The position numbers were made by a program, and so were the translations under genes. Positions 10,707 to 21,231 of a DNA stretch of 64,000 bases are shown here, piece after piece. This DNA is from Lasiosphaeris hirsuta (lineage: Eukaryota; Ascomycota; Sordariomycetes; Sordariales; Lasiosphaeriaceae). Numbering within the stretch: the first letter of the stretch is position 1; every line of letters begins with the position of its first letter. The stretch spans positions 62,001 to 126,000 of the forward strand of contig JAUKUA010000006.1 in the NCBI GenBank assembly GCA_030549175.1, given 5' to 3'. A model generated the notes under the pieces. It was given only the letters and a program-made list of their open reading frames with translations. It was not told the DNA's origin and searched no databases.

Positions 10707-10905
10707 CTATCCTCGTATATAATTTATATCCGTCTCTCCAGTAACTATAATACGCCCGAGAGGGTTCATGATAAACATAGATGCATCAGGTTCGGTGTGA
10801 ATGATTTGGGCACGAGCCAGCCCGCTGATAGCGAATAATGGTAAAGTACCTCGGGTACCTGTGACTTCAACTGTGTAGCCAACAGCGCGGAAATAAGCAC
10901 CAAAG
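10707..10905 (-). pseudogene. Unassigned coding-like fragment
   Basis: The minus strand holds an uninterrupted frame of about 65 codons that reads FGAYFRAVGYTVEV, then LPLFAISGLARAQIIHTEPD and FIMNPLGRIIVTGE, ending at TAG 10709-10707. It has no nearby ATG in a convincing position. The sequence looks like part of a real protein domain, but I cannot assign a family with confidence. Together with the 10173-10478 segment it may be a broken or intron-split gene between the AA7 and Gfo/Idh genes. Confidence 0.3.
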
Positions 10906-11109
10906 TTGCACCTCGTCGTCCGCTCCGAGACTCAACTCAGCGGGATACAGTACCCGGCCGTTCATCGGAGGATTTCGTTATTGGTATATTGATTCGAACA
11001 CGAATGCTACATCGGACTCTTCTATTGGACCCTTGCATCCAGAATCGAACAGTTGGCGGAGCACTGCCAAAACAGGCTCCTCCCCCTTTGCTGACCACCC
11101 AGAGCCAAA

Positions 11110-12337
11110 CTAAGCACTCCAGTGCTCCAGGAAGCGCTCCGACTGTTCCTGTCTTGCCAAACCATCCGCAAATGTCGGGTAGCTCTCCTTTCCCCCCTTC
11201 AACCCCTCGGCATACTCCTCGTAAAGCTGACCAATGTTCCTCGCCGGGGGCGGCAGCGACTTCTGCCAGTCAGCCCAGACCCACTCGATGGTCTCCACGG
11301 TGTCGCTCTTAAAGTCGTGCACCTCAATGGTCGGCGGGCTGACATCGTTCCCGATGGAAATCGACATGACCGCCGCAGGCGACGTGACTCTGATCTCGCC
11401 CTCCTCGCCGTTGATGCTCCACACCAGCGCCGGGTCGCCGGGGAACTGCTGGCCGCGGCGAAGCCGGAAGTTCAGCGTGGCGCCCTCGGCGACGTAGTCG
11501 GGGCCCGCGACGGGGCCCACCACGTTGATCAGGTCCGGCACGTCGGACGTGATGGTGCTGATGAACTTGCCGTCGGGGCCGCGGATCCGGACCGTCGGCC
11601 GCTGCAGCTGGAAGTGTCCGCGGGCCGTCTCCGACTTGACGGGCTCCGTGGCCCACTCGCCGATAACAGACTGCACCAGATCGTTGACTGCACCTGTTAA
11701 TAACGCCCAACCCCCCCCCCCCACCAGATGCCCAGGGAAACTCACCGTGCGCAAACCCAATGGTATAGATATTCCCGCCAATGTCGCGCTGCGTAAAGTA
11801 CTCAAACCCCCTAGGCAGGATCTCGCGGTCATTCATACCGCCGAAAGCCCGCACCTCGGAGCTGAGCACCTTGCCGATCCTCCCAGCCCGCAGCACCTCG
11901 CGCAGCTTGTTCGCGACGGGCGAGATGCGGCCCTGCAGCCCGACGATGCTCCTGCCGCCGGCTGTCCGGGCGGCCTCGACCAGCGTCCGCGCCTGCTGCG
12001 CGTTCTGCGTCAGCGGCCACTCGCCAAACACGTCCTTGCCGGCAACCACGCTGGGGTGGATGGTCGGGAAGTGCGTGTCGACGCGCGTGTTGCCCACGAC
12101 GAGGTCGACGTTGGGGTCCGCGGCGAGCGCATCTGGGCTGCCGTAGGGCGTGGTGGAGGGTGGCAGGTTGTAGTGGGCGATGGCGGCGCTGGCGGCGTCG
12201 ACGGAGGAGTTGAGCAGGGCGACGATGGTGAATTTGGCACGGCCTGGGGGGGAGAGGAGGTATGGGAGGTGTGCAGCCGAGGCCCAGGAGGTTGTGGCCG
12301 AGGCCGAGAGGCCGATTAGTGCGACGCGGATGGGCAT
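11110..12337 (-). CDS. Gfo/Idh/MocA-family NAD(P)-dependent oxidoreductase (Gal80-like)
   Basis: Two exons, 12337-11746 and 11693-11110, separated by a 52 bp intron (donor GTGAGT, acceptor TTAACAG) that contains a C-rich run at about 11711-11722. The product is 391 aa, the usual length. The N-terminal Rossmann fold begins MPIRVALIGLSASATTSW, with an altered glycine-rich loop, and the family lysine-glutamate site appears as KDVFGEWPLT (K101, E106, P108). The exon join gives TIGFAHGAVNDLVQSVIGEW, in line with the start of the C-terminal alpha/beta domain. Fungal members include sugar dehydrogenases and the galactose regulator Gal80. The EWP version and lack of a clear catalytic set leave both roles open. 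Reading through the intron gives a longer shadow frame that loses all family similarity, which supports splicing. Confidence 0.88.
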
Positions 12338-13047
12338 GATGGGATGGAGGTGTTGTCGGACTTGAATGGAATTGTTTACGGGAGAATTGGCCTACCCTTG
12401 TCCTCTGTAGAATGAGGTCAAAATCGAGATGAAGCGAGACCGGATTTCAAATCAACGTCATTGTTGTTGGCGACGCCAATTTGTAAGCAAGCTGCGGCCT
12501 GCGATCGTCCAAGTTGAGAGCTTGACGACGTCAATCACATGGTTTCACGTATAGCGTCTCCGATTGGGACTGATTTGAAAGCAACATGTGGGCGAGACAG
12601 ACTTGGGAAGAGCAATGGATGGCTGGAGTGGGGAAGATTGTTTGATCTGCGGGTGTTGATCACGACATCGAGGCTCAATCTGAGCTGATCGTGCCCCTGA
12701 TTTTGTGCAAACTCACATATCGGGAGTCCTTCCAAGCTAGTAGGGTTACAAAAAGAGGAGTTGCGAGCTGTTTGGCAGGCTGCTCGGTGGATATAAACGT
12801 GCCTTACAACCTAGGGCAAAAGCCAATAGGGAGGCGCTGCTTTGTTTGTGAAGCTACTGCCGAGTACCCCGTTGACATGATAATGCCAAGGGCGGCTGCA
12901 CCGGGAGCGCTAGCGCTATAGTGGGCCGCCCAACCCTACCAACTTGATCCTTCATGCCGGCCCCCATTGTCCCATTGTGAGCGAGTCGAGCTCTCAACGA
13001 CGGAGATATAAGACCAAGGCATGGTGTTAAGACAAAGAAACCGGAAC
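12338..13047. other. Intergenic, no gene recognised
   Basis: About 710 bp between the start of the Gfo/Idh gene and the annotated stop of the HET gene. It may include a 3' exon of the HET gene, because a GTGAGT donor overlaps that stop. Otherwise I see no coding frame, repeat or RNA gene. Confidence 0.4.
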
Positions 13048-15117
13048 TCACTGCACACCGTAACGCCCTCTGTAATACTCAAATTCGGCCTCCCGTTCGC
13101 GGTCCTCTTGTGTTGACTTGTATCCGTATTCGTCCACCTCGGGCGACCCCTTCCGGGCAGGGCGTGGCTGCTTGACGTGGTACGGGGGTAATGGCTTGAC
13201 AGGATTCCCCCTCCAATCGCATTGCTGTGCCGGCGGCCTCGCATCAGAGTCGCTGTCTGCCTGACTGCTAGTAGCTCGGTAGGTGCTGATGTATGCCCAT
13301 TCCGGCACTTCTTGCTCCTCGGCGATTTCCACATAGACGTGTTTGGTAATCGTGACCTTGAAATGGGGCGAAACTTCCCTCTCCTTGTCCAGCAGCTTGG
13401 CCTTGAGTGCTCTAGCATCCATCTCGGGCTCTCGCACCGGTGCGGGCTTGGGGGTGGCCCGGATCACCTTCCGTCCGGAACCCAGGAGGGCAATGTCGGG
13501 ATACCGCCGCTCCTTGATATCCCAGCTCAAGTACGAAACTAGATCTTCCAGTGTGTGTTCCGACTCGCTCATCCTCCAGATCCCAACGGCTGGAAAGGTA
13601 TTTACTGCCTTGATTATGATTCCAAAGGTGACCGGTGTGCGAGCCCCCTGCACGGTGACGCCTATCCTCGAGATTGTCGCTGTGTTAGGTGCGAGAAGGG
13701 CGCCGAGCTTGAATGACAAGACATGCGATCGGTTCAACGACGAGATGGAACCGGACGGGCCCCCGTATTCCGTCTTGTTCTCGCTCCATTTCTGTGTGCC
13801 CGAGTGTAAAAAGTACTCGTGAGTTCCGTACTTTTTCGTTTTTGGAAGTCCCGGCTGTCCATCACTCGGCGCAATCCAGGCGAGAATTCCCGAGGACTGA
13901 ATTTGCTGCAGTCGTCCATCATCCTGCGGTGGAACGATGAGAATATCGCGTTTCCCGAGGCTCTGCCACGAGTACGTCGCGTTGGCCTCGCGCCAGGATC
14001 GGATAATGGCGCCCGCCCGCTGGAAGAATGCGGATCCCGGCGGCGTGTTGAAGAGCGGCAGCATCATGGGGCTCTTGAAGGACTCGGTCGGCGGCCACTC
14101 CCAGGTGCAGTTGAGTTGGATGGCGAACAGCGGCGTCCCGGCCCTCCCCCCTTTTGCCTCCTCGAAAAGTTCGCCCCGGATGCTCAGGCCGGCGTTGGAC
14201 ACGGCGAATCCCCGTCTCTCCTTGTCAAACGGCCAGACTACCAAGCCGTTGGACGCCGAGTAGTCGTCTGGAGACTCGGCGAATAGGCTCGCGCATGCCC
14301 GGCCGAAATGATGCATATGCGCCGCTGGCAAGGGGTTCAGCGTGGGCACATGCAGCCGAACGGGATACTCACTTGGCTTTTCACCCCACAGGAAGATGGT
14401 CTCATCGTTGTACTGCCGCATCAGCTCGTGCTGCAGCCGGACAAACGCCTTCTTGCCCTCCCCGTATATCAGAGGCATGTGAACGCCGAGGAGACCGAGG
14501 AGACTATACGCCCGGTCTTCGACCCTGGTCGTCTCGCGCCGGGCAGCCCACGACAGCTTGGTCGCCACCGAGCACGACTTGAAGTCCAGAAACTGGCGCA
14601 CCCCAATGCCGGTAACCAGCGAGATCTCGTCGGCCCACGACTCCCTCGAGCCGATGGGGTTCCACGCGCCGTCAAAGAACAGCAAACACGTCGGGGCCAG
14701 CAGCTCCTGCAGCGTCCAGCCCCTCTTGAACCAGCGGCTGCTCCGGAAGTACCACTTCCAGGGGAACGCGGCGCCGGCCTCGGAGAAGTAGCGCTTCGGC
14801 ACGTCCTCTAGAAAGGCATAGCACACCTGCGCCTCCTCGTACCACTGGAACATGGAGTTGATGGCCTCGCTCAGCTCGCTGCTGTCGCTCTTGTCGATGC
14901 AGCACGTGTCGACCCACACCCACTCCCACCCGTCGCGCACCGCCTGCCGGCAGCAGTTCTCGAGCTTGGCCCAGCCCTGCCGCCGAGTGCAGGCGTCGCT
15001 AAAGACGTCGGCGTACAATACCTCCTCGGCCCTCCATGTGTGCGACAGAATGGCGTACGGGGGGACGTGGGACTGGAAGCTGGAGAGGTCGTAGGTTTTC
15101 GTGTTGAGGAGGCGCAT
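13048..15117 (-). CDS. HET-domain protein (HET-E/HET-D-like N-terminus without NACHT)
   Basis: One long frame. I take ATG 15117 as the start because MRLLNTKTYDL is the canonical head of this HET subclass; an in-frame ATG at 15180 would add 21 residues. The 689 aa product shows the ordered HET blocks: YAILSHTW (21-28), WVWVDTCCIDK, CYAFLEDV, GWTLQELLAP, VEDRAYSLLGLLG and IYGEGKKAFVRLQ. HET domains drive heterokaryon-incompatibility cell death. In this subclass the HET unit is often followed by NACHT and WD40, but here it is followed by about 400 residues without recognised domains and a charged tail. The terminal codons GTG CAG TGA overlap a perfect GTGAGT donor, so an alternative spliced C-terminus is possible. 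The gene has no premature stops and no RIP signature. Confidence 0.9.
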   Translation of the reverse strand: MRLLNTKTYDLSSFQSHVPPYAILSHTWRAEEVLYADVFSDACTRRQGWAKLENCCRQAVRDGWEWVWVDTCCIDKSDSSELSEAINSMFQWYEEAQVCYAFLEDVPKRYFSEAGAAFPWKWYFRSSRWFKRGWTLQELLAPTCLLFFDGAWNPIGSRESWADEISLVTGIGVRQFLDFKSCSVATKLSWAARRETTRVEDRAYSLLGLLGVHMPLIYGEGKKAFVRLQHELMRQYNDETIFLWGEKPSEYPVRLHVPTLNPLPAAHMHHFGRACASLFAESPDDYSASNGLVVWPFDKERRGFAVSNAGLSIRGELFEEAKGGRAGTPLFAIQLNCTWEWPPTESFKSPMMLPLFNTPPGSAFFQRAGAIIRSWREANATYSWQSLGKRDILIVPPQDDGRLQQIQSSGILAWIAPSDGQPGLPKTKKYGTHEYFLHSGTQKWSENKTEYGGPSGSISSLNRSHVLSFKLGALLAPNTATISRIGVTVQGARTPVTFGIIIKAVNTFPAVGIWRMSESEHTLEDLVSYLSWDIKERRYPDIALLGSGRKVIRATPKPAPVREPEMDARALKAKLLDKEREVSPHFKVTITKHVYVEIAEEQEVPEWAYISTYRATSSQADSDSDARPPAQQCDWRGNPVKPLPPYHVKQPRPARKGSPEVDEYGYKSTQEDREREAEFEYYRGRYGVQ

Positions 15118-15180
15118 CGCGATTTTGGTGGGAAATGAAAGATTGGCGATCTTGATTTGGAGTTGAGGGGCGTCGCGCAT

Positions 15181-17319
15181 TTGTCAGATCGGATCTTGGG
15201 CCCCCTGTGAAACGCTTGTTACTACCGGGCGCTTCTGGAGGTGTGGCAGTGCTACTACCTCAATGCACTAGCGAGGGGTAGGCTATCCTCCTGAGATAAG
15301 GCTCTTATGGGGCCCGACAGGCGGTCTCGTACCGTTAGGCAAAACTAAAAGGGACACCATCGGCGTAAAGGAATGGTCCCAATAGTATGGAAAGGATCAG
15401 AGGGGCAAAATAAGTAAAATACGACATTCTTCAACTCGAAGATATGGACTCGCAAGGTTAACAACCTTTCAAAACGCCGGGTAACTATAGCGTTTAAAAT
15501 AACTTTTTTGGTGGCACAGTTACACTGGCATAGTAACCTTTCCATAGACTAGGAAACAATTGATTTGGCACAAAAGAACGCAGCAACATCGTAAGAAACA
15601 GCTGGGGGGGAGGGGTTGGGAGTTAATGCACAGGCATGTACTGACTCTGAGAATGAAAGTGAAAAAGGAATCTAAAGAAGGCAGGCCACACAGCCTTGCC
15701 GTCAACGGGGTAGAGTACCAGTAGTGCTCTACTTCAGTGATTCCAAAATGAGAGATAATTGGCGAAAGCCGTAGAGTATTCATATGTGCTCCAAGGAGCG
15801 ACACATGTCTCTCCAGTGCCATACCGGATGTTATAGACCAGGCAGCTGGTCAGGGGTGTGGTCAGGCCCAGTGTATGTAGGCAGCTAGGCTGGTCACTGG
15901 CCGATGGGTTATAAGTACAAACCTCATGTAACCAGAGGTACACGTCGGGTTGTTGACGTTGCGCAGCTCGTCGTGCTGGGCCACCCAGCTGGCTGAGTTG
16001 GCCAGGCAAGGCGATAGAAAGTGATGCTATTCGCTGCCGAAGGGGAAGTCCACCGTTGACGGAATAGGGCTTTAATCACCATGGGACACTTCTTAGCTGA
16101 GGTGCTATTCACTCGGGGCTCCACATGTTGTTTTTCGTCAATGTTGCCGTCGTCGACCCCTGCCAACCACACCACCCCTCGCCGCTTTTGCTCAGGCACC
16201 TACCAGGACATGATCAGTGAAGTGACTGATATTAGTTTAAACTGCCTGGAATTTCGAGAATGAAAATTGGTAACTCTTCGCGAGAGCAATGGCTGGGTCC
16301 AAAACTGGGACCACCGAGGAAATCCATAAATACTTATCTACCCAGCCTGACAATCTACTTATAGAGCCCATTTCATGGCCCAGGCCCTTATTAGCTTCAT
16401 CTTATTTTCTTAAAACTCCCTTTCGTTCCTCTGTCTATCCCGTGATTACCTTTACGCCAATACCCGACCTCTTAGCTAGTTGGATTTACCTCCATACCTT
16501 GTTTATAAGTAATTTTACAAACTACTTTTAGCTTTTACTTACCTCTGAAAAAATGATTACTAAAAACGGTTAGAAAAGGGATAAGAGAGGAAAGGAGACA
16601 CATGGAAGAGAATAGATTTAATAACAATAATACGGATATTAATGATAGTCCCGTACTATGTAATTATACCAAAGGGAAGTATAACAATTAAATAAACTTA
16701 TAGGAAGAGTAAATAAATCATACGAATAATAATTATTAGGAAAAGTTAATTATTTACTGAGGAATAAAACGACGTGCCCCAAAGTTACCTCTCATAAGTT
16801 GAAAATCCTTTGGTATTTTACCTAGCTTATACCTAAATCTGCTAAAGGCATACTTGATCTAAATAGAAAGCTTACTATTTAAACTGTCCGGATCTACTTC
16901 CGTTATTTTATCTCCGGTTAGAATCTAGATAATCCAACGTCTTAATTTCAAGAGATCTTACCAACTATAACATAGGCCAGCCATAGTGAGGCTGTGGTAT
17001 ATTAATTCTCGTCATAAGGTCTGAACAGGCCTGGAAGGCCCTGTGGAGGTGTGGGATGAAATCCCTGTGGATAATCGCGGATAAAATCTACTCAGGGTTT
17101 TCATTGTTGAAAAAGAGGACGAAGACTTAATGTAGCGTGCTATTTTCTAATACCCTTGAATAGATCTTGAAAAGAGGGATAAAATGATAGTATGATTGTT
17201 GTTATATGACTTGAATGGAGTGTGTTGTGTGTGTTCTAAAAAGTAACCATCTTGAGTAAAACGAAGGCGGTCGAGATTCGGGACTACAGTTGCCTGATTG
17301 AATCAGATGTAACGTGCAT
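15181..17319. other. Intergenic, the distal part AT-rich and RIP-like
   Basis: From 15181 to about 16530 the composition is ordinary and only short unsupported frames occur. From about 16530 to 17300 the sequence becomes AT-rich and TpA-rich (for example around 16620-16760), like a RIP-mutated relic. No identifiable element ends or motifs remain. The change in composition just before the pogo-type element suggests old repeat material. Confidence 0.45.
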
Positions 17320-17370
17320 GATAAGCGAGCGGTGAGGATAAGCGAGCGGTGAGGATAAGCGAGCGGTGAC
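17320..17370. repeat. Tandem repeat, 3 x 17 bp
   Basis: The unit gataagcgagcggtgag occurs three times head to tail at 17320-17336, 17337-17353 and 17354-17370; only the last base of the third copy differs. It lies about 50 bp beyond the stop of the pogo-like transposase. It may be subterminal repeat sequence of that element. I did not find the inverted counterpart on the other side. Confidence 0.9.
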
Positions 17371-17417
17371 TTTTCTACTACCCAACCACAACAATCCTGA
17401 ATTACACAACCACAACA

Positions 17418-18845
17418 CTAGGAAATAACAATAACTGAATCAGAAACAGATGAATCAGAAGATTCTGCAGCCTCCTTGCATGTGCGTATATTATGGCCAG
17501 GCTTGCCACACACGCCACAACACTGAATCTTCGTACGAGACCCCCTTGCACTACCACCACCTTCTCGTGTTTCCTGAGCCAACTGCTCACCCACAGCCTT
17601 CTGATCCAGTAAATCCTGTGCCTCCTGTACAGTAAGTGACCCTCCAAGCCGCACACGTGTTTTTTTAGCCCTCCGTCGCTTACTAAGCCCCTCATTGGCC
17701 TTTCGTAGTGCGGAGACCTCTGTACGGAGAAGAGCCACCTCGTGCATTACAGCCATTGTACCTTTGGCCAGTCGATCTACAGCCGTTAGCATTGAGGTTG
17801 GAGAGCTGTCCTGATGGTTGGAAATCCGAGTTTTAATAAGTCCTGACTGTGAGGTTGCTTCTTGAGCGTTATGTGGCGTTTGGGAGACCCAAAGTGGTGT
17901 GGTGGCCAGGCCTGGAGCTGGGGGTGTTGGTGTTCGAATACGCATATCCAGCTTCGATATTACCCTTTCTGGGTCGTAAGGTATAAGGCCAGTGCCGGCA
18001 AAGCCCCCCTGGATGTTCTTTTCCGTAATCGAAGCAAAAAACGCTTCTTTAAACGAACAGAGAAATTCCAACTTGCTGATGTGTGTGATGCTCATCCGCA
18101 TTAACTGCTCAATCTGACGGCCGTACGCCTTCTTCAACGGCCCAAAACATCCAACATCCAGAGGCTGAAGTAGGTGTGAGGCGTGTGGAGGCATACAGAG
18201 TGTAATAATAGCATGCTCCTTACAGTAGGTCTCGAATTCTTCGGAGTGGTGGCTCTCGTGGCCATCAAGGATCAAAAGCCGATATTTGCCCTTTGTACGA
18301 GACGCTGTGTGTAAATCGAAGTGCCGAATCCAATCCATGCCTTTCTCATTCGTAGTCCAGCCATTGTCGGTTGTTGCAATACAACAGGTGGCTGGAAGGT
18401 CGCATTTTTGATACCCGTGAGCAAGGTGATATTGGCCAGCCAAGATGATAAATGGTGGGATAGCCCAGCCTTAAGCATTCACCCCCTAGATGACTGTAGC
18501 CCACTCTCGATTACCAGGCTGGGCTTGCTTAGCCCTACCACGGCCATCGGAGGTAGTAACTACCATAGTAGGTGTGATAACACCCATCATAAAGCCAGTC
18601 TCGTCGAAATTGTACACATCTTCATCAAGGATGCCGTATTTCGCCTTCATGTTATGCACAAGCGCAAACCACTCGCCAATAACCTTTGGATCTTCGCATT
18701 TAGCCCTTTGGTAGTCGTATTTACGCGATAAACGCGTGCGAAGTTCTGGTTGACGTTTGACGAAGTTGTGAGCCCAGCGTTTGCCGACAGGGGGCGCGTC
18801 GCGTTCGCGTAACAGCCTGGTTATCTGAGACGAATCTGGGCACAT
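17418..18845 (-). pseudogene. RIP-broken pogo/Fot1-like DDE transposase
   Basis: One reading frame runs from ATG 18845 to 17418 but is cut by TAG at 18488-18486 and TAA at 18473-18471. In this family the spot reads VIQGxNxQGWAIPPF, so both stops fit CAG-to-TAG and CAA-to-TAA changes. The helix-turn-helix side has VGKRWAHNFVKRQPEL. The DDE triad is visible as DETGFMMG (D81), LILDGHESH and LQPLDVGCFGPLKKAYG. The C-terminus carries a CCHC knuckle, CGVCGKPGHNIRTC, followed by an acidic and serine-rich tail. The frame is open upstream of 18845 into the 10-bp repeats, so the N-terminus may be longer or lost. The element cannot move by itself unless the stops are bypassed. Confidence 0.88.
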
Positions 18846-18870
18846 GAAATTTCCTTTTTCGTTCGCAATC

Positions 18871-18910
18871 CTGAGCTGGGGTGAGCTGGGGTGAGCTGGG
18901 GTGAGCTGTG
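18871..18910. repeat. Tandem repeat, 4 x 10 bp
   Basis: Four head-to-tail units of gtgagctggg, the first starting ct and the last ending gtg. A further isolated copy of the same word lies near 18943-18956. It is located just upstream of the pogo-like transposase start and falls within its upstream open frame. Confidence 0.85.
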
Positions 18911-18960
18911 GCTGATTTGTCCTGAGCTTTCCCTAATTCTTCCCTGAGCTGGGGTGATCC

Positions 18961-19489
18961 CGTACACCGCCGCCGCATAGCCTCAGAGGCCCCTTTTCAG
19001 TCCCCCCGGCTAAACTTTCCTATCGATGGAAAGCAGATGACGCGTAATCTGTAAGGATAGCTCCCAGGCAACAATTCTAATTACGACGTACACGCGTACT
19101 GGGTGTGTATGTGACTTAGCCCGGACGCCTTATTGTTAAAGCTGAGTAACCCATGCCTTACCAAAACGTTCAAACAAACCAAAAAGATCCAATCACATTA
19201 ATTTCAAGCTTATAGTATCACTATACTATGCCACAGAAGGATGCGGTACGGATGGAGTCGCTGACGACAACAGCAACGTCACCTGTCTGTGCTCTTATCT
19301 GGTTGACGAGTTATTTTCTACCATTAGGGATATAGGCTGTCTTCTAAATTTTCGATTCCTGCTAGAGAGATGTTAGAGAATTTAGTGATGTTAGCGGTTA
19401 AGTTGTGATAAAGTTCATCTTCATAAGATAGAATTCCCGACCTCGTTAATACTCAGGTATGGATAGTTCTCCTAGGTACGTACTTCTTC
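18961..19489. other. Intergenic, nothing recognised
   Basis: About 530 bp of ordinary composition between the transposon relic and the tandem-repeat region. I see no coding-like frame, RNA gene or repeat. Confidence 0.4.
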
Positions 19490-19780
19490 TGCCGGCAGAA
19501 AATTATGCAGCGCCTAACTCTCGTTCCTCCGTATTCTGCACCGTCTCCCGGCAGAATACGAGACCCAGTTCTCGGCCACGAGCCCATATTTTGTCCCCGC
19601 TACCGTAGGCTATGTACCTTTTCTACCGGCAGAAATTTACCTCTAGTGTCAGCGACCCAGTTCTCGGCCACAAGCCCATATTTAGTCCCCGTTACCGTGC
19701 GCTACGTACGGAGTGACCCAGTTCTCGCCCCAAACCCAGATCTTGTTTCTGCTACCTCAGGCTTCGTACCTTTTCCGCAA
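19490..19780. repeat. Imperfect repeat cluster (about 60 bp units plus CCGGCAGA words)
   Basis: Three imperfect copies of a roughly 60 bp unit begin gacccagttctcg at about 19562, 19654 and 19714. Each continues through a 'cccat/agat' and 'gctac/gttac' block to 'cgtac/gtacc'. The word ccggcaga also occurs at about 19493, 19548 and 19627. The units are diverged, so this is an old tandem or mosaic duplication. No gene is involved. Confidence 0.75.
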
Positions 19781-20630
19781 GGACAGGACATTCAAGTTAC
19801 AAGATCATCACAACTTCTCCAATCGCCCGACCGACAATCCTAGCATCAAAAATTCATTACAGTTAACTGCCAAATTTCGGACAACGCACTCGAGCCGTCT
19901 ACGCCAAACACACTGTCCGAAAAAAAAGTACACCTCTTCCAGGGTTTGTTTTGTTAGCGTGGTACATCCGTACTCTGCGCGCCACCTCGCCCACCTCGGT
20001 ATGGCAGAACAAACCTGGGGTTGTTCTACTTCCAAAAACATCACTACCCCTCTGTCTGGAAGGTTTCACCTTACCAAACAGGTAAGATTCTCTCGCCTTG
20101 GCAGAACGGAGCAGAACAGAGCCCTCAGCCCGGCCTGAGAGCGTCTCAGATCCGTCCACTCGAAGCCCCTACGAGCCATGCCAACCCCCCGGAACCTGGC
20201 CAATTCACCGCGCTAACAAATCAAACCCTGGAAAGAGGTGTATATCTCAGCCGACTCACCACCCTAATGTGCTCTTGGCAATGCGAACAGGCTGCCCGGT
20301 TTGCTAGAAGATCTGGCCTTCATAAGCGCCTGGTCCTGGGGCTTGGCACAGCTGCGCGACACGCCACGGCGCCTCCAGGCCCAGCTCGTCAATGGGTTGA
20401 CCTAATTGAGCTAAATCATTGCATATGCATGGCGTTTTTCTTAGATCTCCGCGGATCGGGGCAATGGAGGAACCAGAAAACCCTTTCCCAGTGCCTCACC
20501 TAGCTGATTGAAGAATTTTCTCTCTCACCGCCGTCTCAACTCACTTGCTTCGCACCTCCAACTTCGTCAACGCGTCTCTCAGAGAAACCTCGCTTGCCGC
20601 TTTTGTTCTGCTGTCAGGGGAACGGCCACG
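19781..20630. other. Intergenic, nothing recognised
   Basis: About 850 bp before the membrane-protein fragment. Long frames exist (for example 20021-20503 on the plus strand), but their predicted peptide has no recognisable motif and low-complexity composition. I do not call a gene. Confidence 0.4.
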
Positions 20631-20935
20631 ATGCAGACATTCAAGCCAGAGTGCACGCTCCCACCGCTAGGCACCAACTATGTCTCCGGACCTAACACCC
20701 GCAGCACCCTTGGGATCCTATGGAACTGTCTATCTATCATCATCCTCTGCACTTGGAGTATTCAACACCTCAATGTACCGAGAATCCGCGGGGACCCGGG
20801 GAACTTCCGACAAAGGATCTTGTGGTCGATTCTCGACTTGTGGACCAAGCTGAAGTGGATGATCCTCACGATTCTCGTCCCAGAGTATCTGGTTGGTAAA
20901 GCTCTTAACGAGCTTCTTGCTACACAGGGGTGGTA
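20631..20935 (+). pseudogene. 5' exon fragment of a fungal polytopic membrane protein
   Basis: From ATG 20631 the frame reads FKPECTLPPLGTNYVSGPNT, then STLGILWNCLSIIILCTW, QHLNVP and KLKWMILTILVPEYLVG. This is the typical head of a widespread ascomycete membrane-protein family of unknown function: a short N-terminus, SGPxxRxTLxILWxC, CTWxxxHLNVP, then KWMxxTxxxPE. Family members are several hundred residues long. Here similarity stops after about 100 residues at LNELLATQ, and the rest of the frame to 21065 is antisense to an amidohydrolase fragment. The gene is therefore truncated by a rearrangement. Confidence 0.6.
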
Positions 20936-20937
20936 CT

Positions 20938-21231
20938 GGCTGCTGCACCGTCGTAGTAGCTCCCGTTGGCGAGGCGGCTGTCGACCAGCGAGCCCGTCGT
21001 TGGCCTGCACGACGAGGGCTGGTTGGTCGAGCACCGGCGGGGCGCTGGTGTGTGACACGACTTGAATGCGGACTTGGTGGTGGTCATGTCGGCGAGGCGA
21101 AGCGGGCCGACCTCGGGAAGTCCGGCGCGAGATTTTTGGCCAGGAGTTGGGCGGCGATGTTGGCTTGGTATGCGGGAGTGAGCGAGGGGGAGAGCCAGTG
21201 CTCTTCGAGCGTGATGAAGATGGGTGGCCCG
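20938..21231 (-). pseudogene. Frameshifted fragment of an amidohydrolase-2 (ACMSD/DHB decarboxylase-like) gene
   Basis: The minus strand begins PPIFITLEEHWLSPSLTPAY, the ITLEEHW metal-site head of amidohydrolase-2 family decarboxylases and hydrolases. It shifts frame to LPEVGPLRLADM near 21115 and shifts again to VRIQVVSHTSAPPVLDQPAL followed by QANDGLA. These three blocks occur in this order in family members, so the identification is firm even though two frameshifts break it. The remaining C-terminal two thirds are absent: the fragment ends at the membrane-protein fragment at about 20935. Intact members are usually 330-360 aa and act on aromatic or amino-muconate acids. Confidence 0.7.

Larger units (their letters stand above)
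17320..18960 (-). mobile_element. Pogo/Fot1-like DNA transposon relic (boundaries approximate)
   Basis: The interval contains the broken transposase frame flanked by short tandem repeats on both sides (17-bp units at 17320-17370, 10-bp units at 18871-18910). Fungal pogo-type elements usually end in short inverted repeats with a TA target duplication. I could not identify those ends, so the limits given are those of the flanking repeats. Confidence 0.5.

Noticed and set aside
11324..12337. 337-codon minus-strand frame reading through the intron of the Gfo/Idh gene
   Set aside because: After the intron the peptide becomes Arg/Pro-rich and loses family similarity. Splicing at GTGAGT/AACAG restores the family C-terminus.
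17320..17370. Short tandem repeats considered as a CRISPR array
   Set aside because: The units are contiguous without spacers and the genome is fungal.
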